From Carnobacterium divergens (GTDB lineage Bacteria; Bacillota; Bacilli; Lactobacillales; Carnobacteriaceae): a DNA stretch of 64,000 bases. How positions within the stretch are numbered: position 1 is the first letter of the stretch; the number at the start of each line of letters is the position of its first letter. This document shows positions 16,535 through 26,345 of this stretch, in pieces. A program made the position numbers and the translations under genes. Location: positions 2,416,835 through 2,480,834 of the forward strand of contig NZ_LT992558.1 of assembly GCF_900258435.1 (NCBI RefSeq), read 5' to 3'. The notes below the pieces were generated by a model, which saw only the letters and a list, made by a program, of their open reading frames with translations, was not told where the DNA came from and made no database searches.

Positions 16535-17503
16535 TTATTCAACTGTTTTCCCCATCGATTTCATCAATCGTTTCGTCCAACTAAAATCGGTTTTAGAAAT
16601 GGTATCGTCACCAAATGTCTTCCCATCGCGATCAACACCGTAAACAAACATACCGCCTTTAGCACCCTCTTTTGGGTTCCACATCGCATAGGAATAAGCT
16701 CTACTTGTTTCATACGGTTCAATCGTATCATCCCATTTGTTATGATCTTGTTCCTCTGGAAAAGAAATTCCAGGTAAAAATTGCTGTGGTGTAATGCTTT
16801 CCTTGTAACTTTCCCAAGTACGATCTAAACGCGCGATGCTGCCACCATAGGCTTGTAAAAACAAATAATCACAGTAAGGAGCAACTTTTTTAAACAAGGC
16901 GTGATTGGTTTGATTCGTATCGTAAATGAGGAGTTTTCCTGTAGCAGATTGTGGCCCTAATTTCGTAGACAAGGCTTTAAAAACACCTGTAGCCACTTCA
17001 ATTTGATCTGCTGTTAAGTTGGTTTCCATATCAACATCCAATCCATCTAAATTCCATGGTGTCACATAAGTCGCAAGCAATTTTTCTGCATATTTTTCAT
17101 AATCCGCAGTCGTAGGTTTTTGGCCATTTTGCGCTGGAACTTTTAAAAGCTCACTAATATCAATCGTTCTCACCAGCTTCGTTCCTCTTGCATGAAGCTC
17201 AGGGACATAAGTATTCTTTAAGGTATCCCAATACTTTTGCTGATCAGTTCCTGGTTTGACATAGTGAAAGACTGAAACAATATCTAATTCTTTAGGCAAA
17301 TCAAGCATTGAGGTTACATTTTTATCTGGTAGATTAGAGTTTGCATCTGAAGGCATCGTTACGTCTCGCCAGGTGCGATAGTAAGCCATCATAATCGGTT
17401 CTTGATTCTCTTGCGTTCCTGCAGCTAAAGACGTTGTAGGGAGTAGTAAAAAACTAATGCAGCCAATCATTAATGCAACCAACATTTTTTGTTTCTTTTT
17501 CAT
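16535..17503 (-). CDS. Secreted GH18 endo-beta-N-acetylglucosaminidase
   Basis: 322 aa from the ATG at 17503 (AGGAG 7 nt upstream; a TTG at 17506 is closer to the ribosome site and less likely). Signal peptide residues 1-28 (ending TTSLAA), so the enzyme is exported with no visible wall anchor. The GH18 catalytic motif DGLDVDME occupies 153-160, with Glu160 as acid/base. AYYRTWRDV near the N-terminus and the Trp/Tyr-rich barrel ends (YLFLQAYGG, SYAMWNP) match the Endo F/H and EfEndo18A/EndoE-alpha group, which cuts the chitobiose core of N-glycans. A chitinase is the alternative. It could release mannose-rich glycans from host or food glycoproteins. Confidence 0.85.
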   Translation of the reverse strand: MKKKQKMLVALMIGCISFLLLPTTSLAAGTQENQEPIMMAYYRTWRDVTMPSDANSNLPDKNVTSMLDLPKELDIVSVFHYVKPGTDQQKYWDTLKNTYVPELHARGTKLVRTIDISELLKVPAQNGQKPTTADYEKYAEKLLATYVTPWNLDGLDVDMETNLTADQIEVATGVFKALSTKLGPQSATGKLLIYDTNQTNHALFKKVAPYCDYLFLQAYGGSIARLDRTWESYKESITPQQFLPGISFPEEQDHNKWDDTIEPYETSRAYSYAMWNPKEGAKGGMFVYGVDRDGKTFGDDTISKTDFSWTKRLMKSMGKTVE

Positions 17504-17602
17504 CAAAACACTCCTTTTATTTATTGATAACGCTTACATATTAAAATTTAACATATTGATTCTTAGAAGTAAAATCATACCTATCTACTTTTATAAATAA
17601 AA

Positions 17603-17635
17603 AAGCTTCTATAAGATGGTCTCTTATAGAAGCTT
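17603..17635 (-). terminator. Terminator of the cystine symporter gene
   Basis: A perfect 14-bp stem AAGCTTCTATAAGA (17603-17616) / TCTTATAGAAGCTT (17622-17635), followed on the minus strand by T's. Confidence 0.85.
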
Positions 17636-17642
17636 CTTAGGA

Positions 17643-19037
17643 CTACATGCTTGATTCAATAACTGCGTCTTTATCATTTAAAACGTCTGAATTAAATTCA
17701 TTGATACGTTTTGAAGTGACAATACCCGCAACCATGCTATCACTAACGTTGATAGCTGTTCTTGCCATATCAATTAGTGGTTCAACTGAGATAACCAACC
17801 CTACGATAGCAATTGGTAAATTCAATGAGCCTAAAACGATTAATGAAGCAAATGTTGCTCCACCACCCACACCTGCTACACCAAATGAGCTGATTGTAAC
17901 AACTGCTACGATTGTCAAAATGTATAATGGACTAAACACATCAATTCCAACTGTTGGTGCTACAATCGCTGCTAGCATTGCAGGATAGACACCCGCACAT
18001 CCATTTTGACCAATTGATAAACCAAAACTGGCAGCAAAGTTAGCAGTGGCATCATCCACACCTAATGCTTTTGTTTGAGTTTCAATATTTAAAGGCATTG
18101 CTCCAGCACTTGATCTTGATGTAAAGGCAAAACCAAGAACAGTTGATGATTTTTTTAAATATTGTAATGGATTCACTTTAACGAAAGCTAAAATCAATAA
18201 ATGCATAATCAGCACAATGGCTAACGCAAAGTAAGAAGCGGCAACGAATTTACCTAAATTCCAAATGGCTTTGACATCACTTGTTGCAGTTACTTTAATC
18301 ATTAAAGCTAAGATTCCGTATGGTGTTAAACGTAAAACTAGCGTGACAATTCGCATCACGATTTTATATAAACTATTGATTAATTTCGCAAAAAATTCGC
18401 CTGTTTCAGGATCTTTCTTATTCACACCTAGATACGCAATTCCGATAAATGCAGAGAAAATAACAACTGCAATCGTACTTGTTGAACGTGTGCCTGATAA
18501 ATCAGAAAAGACATTTGTTGGAATAAAACTAACTACTTGTTCTGGAATTGTTAAATCTTTCACTGCTTCTTGTCTTTCAGCTAATGCTTCAATACGAGCA
18601 GTTTCTGCTTCTCCTTGAACAAAGGTTGCTCCGTCTAAATTGAAGACGAAAACACTAAAAATTCCAATTAACGCGGCAACGGCGGTCGTTGCTAATAGCG
18701 TTCCAATTACGGTAAAACTAATTTTACCTAATTTTTTAGAAACTTCTAACTTAGTGAATGCTCCGACAATCGAAACAAATACTAATGGCATAATCAACAT
18801 TTGAAGCAAGCTGACATACCCATTTCCTACAATGCTCACCCAACTAATTGCTTGAGTGGTTACATCATTTTGTGCCCCAAAAATAACTTGAATAATGGCA
18901 CCAAATACAATACCTACAGCTAGTGCGGTAAAGACACGCGTTGAAAATTTTACGTGTTTCTTTTGCATCCAATAGAAGCCGTAAAGTGCGGCAGCAAAGA
19001 ATACCAAGATAAGAATAATACTAATAAGATTTGTCAT
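17643..19037 (-). CDS. tcyP: L-cystine:proton/sodium symporter, TcyP-like (DAACS family)
   Basis: 464 aa. Dicarboxylate/amino acid:cation symporter fold: the hairpin 1 region is AFTSRSSAGAMPLNIET, with a Ser-rich loop, followed by ASFGLSIGQNGCAGVYPAM. The N-terminus with a YGFYWMQKKHVKFSTRVF-type start and the Cys in QNGCAG are characteristic of the cystine branch (TcyP/YdjN) rather than glutamate or succinate carriers. It should import cystine as a sulfur source and for thiol balance. Monocistronic. The 262-base upstream gap (19038-19299) holds its promoter and weak secondary structure; I tested it for a known sulfur riboswitch and could not support one. Confidence 0.88.
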   Translation of the reverse strand: MTNLISIILILVFFAAALYGFYWMQKKHVKFSTRVFTALAVGIVFGAIIQVIFGAQNDVTTQAISWVSIVGNGYVSLLQMLIMPLVFVSIVGAFTKLEVSKKLGKISFTVIGTLLATTAVAALIGIFSVFVFNLDGATFVQGEAETARIEALAERQEAVKDLTIPEQVVSFIPTNVFSDLSGTRSTSTIAVVIFSAFIGIAYLGVNKKDPETGEFFAKLINSLYKIVMRIVTLVLRLTPYGILALMIKVTATSDVKAIWNLGKFVAASYFALAIVLIMHLLILAFVKVNPLQYLKKSSTVLGFAFTSRSSAGAMPLNIETQTKALGVDDATANFAASFGLSIGQNGCAGVYPAMLAAIVAPTVGIDVFSPLYILTIVAVVTISSFGVAGVGGGATFASLIVLGSLNLPIAIVGLVISVEPLIDMARTAINVSDSMVAGIVTSKRINEFNSDVLNDKDAVIESSM

Positions 19038-19285
19038 GGATAAATCCTCCCTTTAGTTGTCCACTTCCTATGACGGGGAAATGGATGATATATCATAAGA
19101 TTAAAGGTCCCAGACAAGCCACACATAAATGCAACTGTCCTACTACTGAGAATTAAACTCAATTAGCAGTGATTGTTAAATTTTACATTAAAAAAGTAAG
19201 TAACGCAATAAAAATGCAACACTAATTGTTAATAATTAAAAAAAAAAGTACATTTTTAGAAGAAATCAGTTATTTTATCCCCAAA

Positions 19286-19319
19286 AAACAGCTTTCAAAT
19301 TATTTTTTGAAAGCTGTTT
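19286..19319 (-). terminator. Terminator of WxL locus 1, overlapping the last codons
   Basis: A perfect 14-bp stem AAACAGCTTTCAAA (19286-19299) / TTTGAAAGCTGTTT (19306-19319). The upstream arm lies inside the DUF916 gene, encoding its last Lys/Thr/Ala residues, and the stop codon is in the loop. Confidence 0.85.
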
Positions 19320-20334
19320 TCTTTTCATTTTTTTTAATTCTAACGACTAAAAACCCTATGCCAATTAATAAGACAACAATAATTCCTACTAATAAATAAA
19401 TCCATTTAACATTAAATGGTTCTTTTTCTACATCAAATGCAGCTTGGTTAAATCGTTTAGCTTCGTCTTTTTTGATAGTCAACTCTTTTTTCAATTGCCA
19501 CTCATTGTGATCAATATCGCTTACTTCAAGTTCCACTACATATTCTCCAGCTTTTAATTCTTGATTTTCTAAAGATACGGCATAATCAAAGGAAGAATAA
19601 GGGGCCATTGAAAGATCTTCTTCCGTGGATTCGTACAATACGTTACTTGTTCCTTTTTCAATTACCTTTGACTTGATGGCTAATTTTCTTACAATTGTCG
19701 CTTCTTGATTAGCGATTTTTGCTAGAATTGAAGTATGATTTGATTCGTCCACCCCAGCGCGAACACTTTTTAGCGCTAGTTTGGGTTTTAATAGTTGATC
19801 GCTTTCAGAAAGCTTCACCCCTACCACGTAAGAAAAATCATTACTGATTGTTACTTTATTTTCTGATTTATCCGTGTTTCCTGCTTCGATTTGATGGACA
19901 TAAAAAGCTCCTAAGACTGCACCTGGTAAAAAGTCAGCCGGCATTTTTAATTGAAACATCACGTTTTTTTCTTCATGTGGTGCTATGGTTACAAGTTGTT
20001 TTTCAGACAGCATCGAGACTAAGGTGTGCGCTTTTTCTGTTTCTAAACTTGGTGTTTCTTGACTGTAATCAATCACTCCTAAATTATTGGTAAAAGCATT
20101 ATGTGGCGCAACTTCTACTTGAATTGTCTCATCTAATTGATTCGTTATTTTCAAGCCAATTTCTTCAGCTTGCCCAGCTTCCATGTGCAAGTCGAAATAA
20201 GATAGCTCTTTGTGACGCTGATTTTCTGGTAAAATGGGTTGAACCGTTATGGACATTCCTTCACTTGCATATGCGGTTTGTCCCAGTAGTGGCAATACTA
20301 AGAACGCTATAAATAGACTAAGTCGTTTTTTCAT
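19300..20334 (-). CDS. DUF916/DUF3324 WxL-partner protein, locus 1
   Basis: 344 aa. Signal peptide 1-23 (ending TAYA). The DUF916 peptidoglycan-binding domain runs ~27-155, with the marker VQPILPENQRH...SYFDLHMEAGQ. The DUF3324 domain runs ~165-295 with MAPYSSFDYAVSLENQELKAGEY. One membrane helix at ~310-332 and a short basic tail follow. Such proteins are membrane-anchored partners (WxLIP) of WxL proteins and have been reported to bind host matrix or peptidoglycan. It is the last gene of the locus: large WxL, small WxL, then this one. A hairpin (20357-20376) separates it from the WxL gene. Confidence 0.92.
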   Translation of the reverse strand: MKKRLSLFIAFLVLPLLGQTAYASEGMSITVQPILPENQRHKELSYFDLHMEAGQAEEIGLKITNQLDETIQVEVAPHNAFTNNLGVIDYSQETPSLETEKAHTLVSMLSEKQLVTIAPHEEKNVMFQLKMPADFLPGAVLGAFYVHQIEAGNTDKSENKVTISNDFSYVVGVKLSESDQLLKPKLALKSVRAGVDESNHTSILAKIANQEATIVRKLAIKSKVIEKGTSNVLYESTEEDLSMAPYSSFDYAVSLENQELKAGEYVVELEVSDIDHNEWQLKKELTIKKDEAKRFNQAAFDVEKEPFNVKWIYLLVGIIVVLLIGIGFLVVRIKKNEKKTAFKK

Positions 20335-20356
20335 AATGGATCCTCTCTATCAAAAT

Positions 20357-20376
20357 AGAGGGACCAAGATCCCTCT
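20357..20376 (-). other. Intergenic hairpin between the WxL and DUF916 genes, locus 1
   Basis: AGAGGGA (20357-20363) / TCCCTCT (20370-20376). It lies 18 bases after the WxL stop and has only a short ATTTTG after it on the transcribed strand. It looks like an attenuator or an mRNA processing or stability element rather than a full terminator. Confidence 0.6.
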
Positions 20377-20393
20377 GCTTTGTCTGGCTTTTT

Positions 20394-20951
20394 TTATCTA
20401 AATGTATCTTCTTTTTCAGGAGTTGCTTGTAATGTCCAGTGGATTACACCATTAAGCGCACCTTTTTTCAATTCTTTTGGATTTTCTTTGAAACGCAATT
20501 GTAAGTCACTAATTTCAAAATCTTTTGAATTAAATGGCAATGCTTTTTCTTCATCATTTGTTAAAGAAAATTCTTTTAAATCTGTTCCTTTTTCAAAGTT
20601 AATTTGCGCACTTGGAATCGTTTCGTCTGCTGCATTTTTCATTTCGTAGCTTGATACAACTAATGACCATTGACCTGTTTCACCACGTAAATCTACTACT
20701 TGACCTTTTATTGATGATCGTGCATCTGCATCTTCGATTGTCACTTGATTTTTATCATTAACGGCTAATTTCGTATCGCCAAAGGCAACATCACCGATTG
20801 TAGCTGTTAAGCTTCCGCCTGCTACGTTTCCTGTTACCTTTGAAGTATTATCTGTATTAACGATTGCCTCATTTCCAGCTGCAAAAGTTGTGGTTGCAAG
20901 TGTACTAACGCCTCCAAGTAAAATTACTGAGCTAACTACTAATTTTTTCAT
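20394..20951 (-). CDS. Small WxL-domain surface protein, locus 1
   Basis: 185 aa. Signal peptide 1-25 (TTFAAG). The remainder is essentially one WxL domain: proximal motif GQWSLVV with W95, and distal motif IHWTLQATP with W172 close to the C-terminus. WxL domains attach proteins non-covalently to peptidoglycan through these two Trp motifs. It lacks the long Asp/Pro linker of the locus 2 WxL proteins. It is 42 bases downstream of the 1048-aa WxL gene and 60 upstream of the DUF916 gene, the classic three-gene WxL unit. Start: ATG after AAGGAAG. Confidence 0.92.
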   Translation of the reverse strand: MKKLVVSSVILLGGVSTLATTTFAAGNEAIVNTDNTSKVTGNVAGGSLTATIGDVAFGDTKLAVNDKNQVTIEDADARSSIKGQVVDLRGETGQWSLVVSSYEMKNAADETIPSAQINFEKGTDLKEFSLTNDEEKALPFNSKDFEISDLQLRFKENPKELKKGALNGVIHWTLQATPEKEDTFR

Positions 20952-20992
20952 TTCTCATCTTCCTTTTCTTTTAAATTTTATTATATAGTAAG

Positions 20993-23900
20993 CTAACGGG
21001 GATCGTCAGCCGTTATAACGTTGTTTAATTGCCACGTAATCGTACCTTTATAAGCACCTGATCGAGTAGCCTTTGTGAGTATTCCAACTAAATCATTGCC
21101 TTCATCAGTTTGCTTGGATTTAAAGGCAATTGTTGAGGTGTGATCTTTTGAGGAAACGGTGCCGTTGATTGGCTTGCCATCTAACAAGGAAAGTTTAATA
21201 GCTTTGTTTCCACTTCCACCAGTAATCGGTTCGAGTTCACCTGTAACGGCTAGTGACCAATTAGGATTATCTGTTGTGTTGATGACTTGGACTGTAAAAG
21301 GTTTTGCTGGATAAAATCGTTGCCCTTTAGTTTCTAAAATGGAGGAATCGGCTTTGGCCTCAAAAGAAATATCATTAGGTACGAGGACCTTCAACTCAGC
21401 TGCAGGTTTAATAGCAATATAGGACATGCCCAATTCGATAGATTTATCATCATTCACTTCGTTGTTTCCACTAACAAATGATTTAAATTCGACTATTTGT
21501 TCTTTGATTGTTTTATCAATTTTAGCCTCTACTTTAATTTGATAGGATTCTCCTTTTGCAATAGAATCAATAGCGACATAAACTGCTTTTTCTTCTGGTT
21601 TGAGATTTTCTTTAAAAGGAGATTCAAGAATTTCCTTATTTTTTGTCACATCTGCTTGCTGATAAGAAAGCTGAATGTGTTGTTGATCTTCCTCGTTAGA
21701 GTAAGCTACCTCTCCACTACTATTCATCAACGCAATCAATTGGCCTTTACGATCTAGTAATTCCACTTTTTCGTAGTTGATTTCTTTTGATTTAGGTGGC
21801 AATAAAAATTGAACTTGTCGCCATTCACCATTTTCGGTTGTCGCTTTTTTAGTGAAATCTTCTACATTTGTTAATTGATTTCCAATTTCAAAATTCAAGT
21901 TGGCACTTTCACCTGCCATAACCTCTTCTTCTGGGGTGCTAAAAGAAATGTAGGGCTTAGGATTGTCTAAAATTTTCCCTTCGCTTCCTAGCGATTTTTG
22001 CTTCACTTCAATCGTCTCATTCTTAAATTTCGACTCGTTAATAACGTCATCAAGCATTTTATGAAGCCCACTGTCTTTAACCGTTACATCAAATTCAAGT
22101 AGAAAAATTTGATTTTTTTTCAAAGGTAAATCGTTAATAGCAATTCGATCTGTGCTGATTAAAAGAGACTTTCCAATGTCTTGTTTATCAACTGTTGCTT
22201 TAACAGAATCTTTATCTAGTTGTAATTCTACTGGAATTTCATTAATAAAACGTCCTGCTAGATTAGCAATCTTAAGATTTTCAAAGAAAATTTTGTAGTG
22301 AAGCTTATCGCCTACATGAATGGCATTAATAAAGCTTGATTGATTTTTAAGCGTGGCATCAAAAATATACTTATCTCCGGATTTTACAATTGTAAATTCT
22401 TTTTCAACCACTTTAGAGGAATGGTCTTCTTCGTCTTGAGCAACAAAATAGAGCGTATGTTTGCCGGTACTTAATTTTTTTGAGGTTAAATACTGATTAA
22501 GCTCATTTTTTTTAATTGTGACATTTTGAATCTGATGGGAAGCCGTGTCAACATTAACCGAGGTTCCTTCCTTCTCTTCATCAACCCAGTAGTGAAGCGC
22601 TACTTTGCTACTATCTTCATCCACTACAGTACCGCTAATATCTGTTGGGAAAAATTCCCCATTCAATACGGAAGAAGGAATATCCTCCAAAATCAATTTC
22701 GGTGGCTTTGGTTCTCCTAAGTTGATGTTATAACTAAAAGTACGGCTACTTTTTGGCTTTAAAGTTTCAGCATTCCAACGGAAACCAACAGCCGAATCAT
22801 CGTAATGCTTGATAAGCTCACTTGGTTTTCCTTCAACATTTTCTGCACCATGAATGGTGGTCCAGATTCCCCATGGTTTACTAAAAAAATCAGATGGTGC
22901 CGTCGCCCAAACTAAAAATTTTCTCCCTGGTCCTGCATTCCATTGATTTGGCCCATCCTTATCTAAAACATGAAACATGACTTTATAAGGATCGCTTTCA
23001 ATGTACATCCCTTTTTTATTTCCAATATAATTGACATCTACTCCATCTTTCCCATTTAAATCGGTATCGGTTAATTCTGAATAACCAATTTTTAATGGTG
23101 TAAGGTCGATAATCGGCTTATCCACGCGTTTGTATGCTACTTCTTTTTTTACATTTCCCATTGCATCTGCAGTTAATGTTACTTTTACAAGAACATGGTA
23201 AGTCCAAACATCAACGACAACCTTATTAGAAACTGTGAATTCACCATATCCTCGAATGGACTCTCCTTTTTTTGATACAAATTGTAACTTCACATCATCT
23301 AGCTCTTTGTAATCTGACTCTTCTTGAAAGTAGTAGGAACGCACGGAACGATTTGAACCCGTATTGATATTATGTCGATAACTTAATTGATGTCCAGCAG
23401 CATCTGTTGAAAATAAATCAGTCAAAAAAATGTCTGAGTCATTGGCAAAACCATAAGACAGTCTTTGGTTATCAGAAATCGGCTTCACTAAGTAGTTGTT
23501 CTCTTCCTCCGATTGCCAGCCTTCTTTTTGAATATCCTCTTCATAGAGTTCTTGTACTGTTTGAGACTGTTTGTAAAGGTCTTTCGTTTCCGGCATGTCA
23601 GTGTTTGGCTCGGTTTCATCAATCACTTCCACCGCAGATTCTGTTAATTGCTCTGACTCTTTTGGTACTGCCGATGATTCGCCTGTTTCTTCAGCAGAAT
23701 CTTTTTGTTCTAGTGTTGTAGATTCTACACTAGACTCTTTTTCTGGTTCCTTATTAACAAGCTTCAAGGTTTGGACTTGATTATTTTGTTTGATTTCGAT
23801 TTCTCCACTTTCTACTGTTTGAGGATTGAAAAATAGTCGTACCTCTTTAACTGTATTGTTTATCTGAAAATCGACTGTTCGTTGGTTTTCTTGATCCGTA

Positions 23901-24139
23901 ATAATTACATCAGGATTTTTTAATGTCGTTGTTTCTAAATCAAGCGCCACTTGATTTAGTAAGCGAATTGTCAACATTGAATTTTCTTCAACGATCTTGA
24001 CACGAAGATACGGTTGATTTTTTTCGTTATAAGACAAAGGTCCATCTTGAATGTCAGTTGCCTTGATTTCTGAGGAGAACATTGTTAAAATAACGAAGAT
24101 ATTAAATACGATGAAACAACATAACCTTTTTTTATTCAT
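20993..24139 (-). CDS. Large multidomain WxL surface protein, locus 1
   Basis: 1048 aa. Signal peptide 1-27. A Ser/Glu/Thr-rich low-complexity stretch occupies ~135-190 (ESSVESTTLEQKDSAEE...), a likely stalk or a flexible, disordered linker. A beta-rich central part holds several Ig-like or DUF11-like units (~490-900). A C-terminal WxL domain has W961 (NWSLAVTG) and W1036 (ITWQLNNV). There is no LPXTG motif. The predicted role is an extended wall-bound adhesin presented together with the downstream small WxL and DUF916 proteins. It is first in its operon; the 153-base gap to the divergent Mga-like gene must hold both promoters. Confidence 0.88.
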   Translation of the reverse strand: MNKKRLCCFIVFNIFVILTMFSSEIKATDIQDGPLSYNEKNQPYLRVKIVEENSMLTIRLLNQVALDLETTTLKNPDVIITDQENQRTVDFQINNTVKEVRLFFNPQTVESGEIEIKQNNQVQTLKLVNKEPEKESSVESTTLEQKDSAEETGESSAVPKESEQLTESAVEVIDETEPNTDMPETKDLYKQSQTVQELYEEDIQKEGWQSEEENNYLVKPISDNQRLSYGFANDSDIFLTDLFSTDAAGHQLSYRHNINTGSNRSVRSYYFQEESDYKELDDVKLQFVSKKGESIRGYGEFTVSNKVVVDVWTYHVLVKVTLTADAMGNVKKEVAYKRVDKPIIDLTPLKIGYSELTDTDLNGKDGVDVNYIGNKKGMYIESDPYKVMFHVLDKDGPNQWNAGPGRKFLVWATAPSDFFSKPWGIWTTIHGAENVEGKPSELIKHYDDSAVGFRWNAETLKPKSSRTFSYNINLGEPKPPKLILEDIPSSVLNGEFFPTDISGTVVDEDSSKVALHYWVDEEKEGTSVNVDTASHQIQNVTIKKNELNQYLTSKKLSTGKHTLYFVAQDEEDHSSKVVEKEFTIVKSGDKYIFDATLKNQSSFINAIHVGDKLHYKIFFENLKIANLAGRFINEIPVELQLDKDSVKATVDKQDIGKSLLISTDRIAINDLPLKKNQIFLLEFDVTVKDSGLHKMLDDVINESKFKNETIEVKQKSLGSEGKILDNPKPYISFSTPEEEVMAGESANLNFEIGNQLTNVEDFTKKATTENGEWRQVQFLLPPKSKEINYEKVELLDRKGQLIALMNSSGEVAYSNEEDQQHIQLSYQQADVTKNKEILESPFKENLKPEEKAVYVAIDSIAKGESYQIKVEAKIDKTIKEQIVEFKSFVSGNNEVNDDKSIELGMSYIAIKPAAELKVLVPNDISFEAKADSSILETKGQRFYPAKPFTVQVINTTDNPNWSLAVTGELEPITGGSGNKAIKLSLLDGKPINGTVSSKDHTSTIAFKSKQTDEGNDLVGILTKATRSGAYKGTITWQLNNVITADDPR

Positions 24140-24292
24140 GGGCCAACTCCTTACACTCTTGATTTCTTACACAGTATAATCCAACTCTTATACTTGCTCA
24201 ATCTATTTAGTTATGCTCTTTTTTTCAATTTTTTTATTTTTTACATAATGGATTAAATAACAAACAACAACAAAACATTAGGAGGCTCTGCT

Positions 24293-25756
24293 ATGTTTCT
24301 ACAGGAATTTATAAAAAAAAATGAAGCTACTAAAATTAATTTGTATTACAGCCTGACTTTTTCTCAAAATAATGACCTTGTATCTCTGCAAAAAAAAGAA
24401 GCCTTATCAAAAGCTTCTGTGTTACGACAACTTCAAAATTTAGTTAGTGATTTGGAACAAATTGGGTTTGAATTTGTATTAGATTTTCAAGAAGAATCCA
24501 TCTTTTTAACCCCTAAACAACAGTATCAAATTTCTTCTGTTTCGATTGTTAACACTTTATTTATCCATTACCTCAACCTGTCTTCAAGCTATCAATTCAT
24601 TCAACTCTTTTTTGAAAAAAAAGACTATGCTTTAGTTGATATTTCAACAAAATTAACTCTTTCAAACCCTTATATTTATCAACTTATTCCAGTTATCAAC
24701 GAGAAAATCAAGCAATTCCATTTAACTTTGACGATTCAAAATAAATATGTTGCTCTAGTGGGTAGAGAAAGTAATCTTTTTATGTTTCGTTATTTAATAA
24801 CTCTAGCGCTTCATTCCTTGTCCGCACATTCAACCGAACACACAACAAAATACCATGATTTTTCCATTGATGAAATGATTCAAAACTTACAGCTAGATAC
24901 TGATCAAATCCAATTAGATGAAAATGTATACCTAAATTGCATTTTTGATACGCTTATCTATTCAGATATTGATTCTAAAAAAATTGAGGCTGAATTTAAA
25001 GATTCTGCTATTTTAAAATTGGTTCAGCAATTACCCGTCACAAAAGATTCTTCTGTTTTAAGAACCTTTATTCGTTGTTGTTTACGTATTTTTATTCCTA
25101 GTCTAGATTCACATTCTAGTCGAACTCAAAATGGAGGCAGCTTACTGCTTTCGACTAATTTACCGTTAGTTGATTTGGCGAAAGATATGGTTCAACATGT
25201 AACAAATTCATTTCACATCAAGCAATTACAGCCTAATTCAGATAGTTTTAAACAGTGGTTTTATATTTTAGTCATTCATTTATATGCAATGGATTATTTT
25301 CAATATGATTTTAAAGAAGTTTACCTTCATAGCAAAGATGGATCCACTACAAAAGATTCTGTCCGTGACAAAGTCGTGGCTTGTTACGATTCTTTTCAAA
25401 CGGACAACCCTGTTTGGACAGTTGAAAAAAAAGAAACGTATCGCTATACGCTAGTCAATACGCTTTACTTGATTATTGAATCTCAAAGCAATACAAATGT
25501 AAGCATTTATCTTAACTTTAATGGAAATATTGTCTTTGAAAAGACTCTCGTTTACAAACTGGTTTCAATTTTTAATGAATCAGTTCTTACCTTTACAACC
25601 AACTCAAATCATGCTGATTTGATTATCTCAGATTATATGATTTTTTCAACGAAAAAGGATGCTTCTTTTTTCTTACTGGATCAATCTGATGGAACAAAGC
25701 AGTTTTATCAACTTTACTCATTGATTCTGTATCTTCTTGAAAAAAATCAGCGGTAG
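24293..25756 (+). CDS. Mga-like transcriptional regulator, WxL locus 1
   Basis: 487 aa. The N-terminal ~170 residues have the paired winged-helix look of Mga/AtxA/AcpA regulators (KKEALSKASVLRQLQNLVSDLEQIGFEF; second helix-turn-helix near DYALVDISTKLTLSNPYIYQLIP). The middle resembles PRD-like helical domains. The C-terminal ~90 residues (NVSIYLNFNGN... LIISDYMIF) look like an EIIB-like fold with no clear catalytic Cys. Members of this family activate surface-protein genes in response to sugar status in streptococci and enterococci. Divergent from the WxL operon, which is the presumed target. Start: ATG after AGGAGG. Its own terminator follows. Confidence 0.85.
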   Translation: MFLQEFIKKNEATKINLYYSLTFSQNNDLVSLQKKEALSKASVLRQLQNLVSDLEQIGFEFVLDFQEESIFLTPKQQYQISSVSIVNTLFIHYLNLSSSYQFIQLFFEKKDYALVDISTKLTLSNPYIYQLIPVINEKIKQFHLTLTIQNKYVALVGRESNLFMFRYLITLALHSLSAHSTEHTTKYHDFSIDEMIQNLQLDTDQIQLDENVYLNCIFDTLIYSDIDSKKIEAEFKDSAILKLVQQLPVTKDSSVLRTFIRCCLRIFIPSLDSHSSRTQNGGSLLLSTNLPLVDLAKDMVQHVTNSFHIKQLQPNSDSFKQWFYILVIHLYAMDYFQYDFKEVYLHSKDGSTTKDSVRDKVVACYDSFQTDNPVWTVEKKETYRYTLVNTLYLIIESQSNTNVSIYLNFNGNIVFEKTLVYKLVSIFNESVLTFTTNSNHADLIISDYMIFSTKKDASFFLLDQSDGTKQFYQLYSLILYLLEKNQR

Positions 25757-25772
25757 CTTAATTATGTATCAA

Positions 25773-25808
25773 AAAACCCCGTTAAATCAGTTGATTTAAC
25801 GGGGTTTT
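25773..25808. terminator. Bidirectional terminator (Mga-like gene / HdeD-like gene)
   Basis: A perfect 17-bp stem AAAACCCCGTTAAATCA (25773-25789) / TGATTTAACGGGGTTTT (25792-25808) between convergent genes. Confidence 0.9.
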
Positions 25809-25814
25809 AGCAAC

Positions 25815-26345
25815 TTATTTTTTCATAATACCTAATACAATACTTTCAATCCCAAATAGTAGGAAATAAAAACCAACTAGGAATGATAGCGTTAAACCAG
25901 CCGTAATTGGATTAAATAGTAAGCTAATCCCAATCACAACACCTAATAAATTAATAATAAAGCTAAACCAATAAGCGCCATTTCCTATAGCTCTTGTACG
26001 GTTTACATTTAACAATCCAGATACGGAATCAATAATAAACCAAAAGGCAAAGGTATACGCTAATACTGAAACTGCTAGTCCCATATTAAAGAGGAAAACA
26101 ATTCCGACAATAATTTCTAAAAGCCCAATCACTAAAGCTAGGGTTGCATTTTGTCCGGTGACTTTCTTTAAATCTGAATAGCCAATAATAGCAATAATCC
26201 CTCTAAAAATAGCAGCTAATCCAAATAAAATAGCGAAACTTACTAATGTTGCTACTGGACTAATGAATGCGAAATAGGCTGCAATGAGAAAAATAATCCC
26301 AACAATAATTTCACTCCATTTAATCATTGTACGTTGATTTTTCAT
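25815..26345 (-). CDS. HdeD-family (DUF308) membrane protein
   Basis: 176 aa from the ATG at 26345; an ATG at 26354 abuts the AAGGAG site and is less likely. Six closely spaced hydrophobic segments, including FISPVATLVSFAILFGLAAIFRG and a repeated 'FNPITAGLTLSFLVG' type segment, are typical of DUF308 repeats. E. coli HdeD belongs to an acid-resistance locus, but in Firmicutes the role is unproven; membrane or acid stress is a guess from the family. Monocistronic and converging on the Mga-like gene. Confidence 0.82.
   Translation of the reverse strand: MKNQRTMIKWSEIIVGIIFLIAAYFAFISPVATLVSFAILFGLAAIFRGIIAIIGYSDLKKVTGQNATLALVIGLLEIIVGIVFLFNMGLAVSVLAYTFAFWFIIDSVSGLLNVNRTRAIGNGAYWFSFIINLLGVVIGISLLFNPITAGLTLSFLVGFYFLLFGIESIVLGIMKK

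Noticed and set aside
19038..19299. Sulfur-responsive riboswitch (S-box or SMK-type) or T-box upstream of the cystine symporter
   Set aside because: Only weak, interrupted pairings; none of the conserved core blocks of these RNAs could be found, and there is no terminator/antiterminator pair.
23407..23721. 104-aa plus-strand ORF inside the large WxL gene
   Set aside because: A complement of the Ser/Glu-rich linker, which produces long open frames by composition alone.
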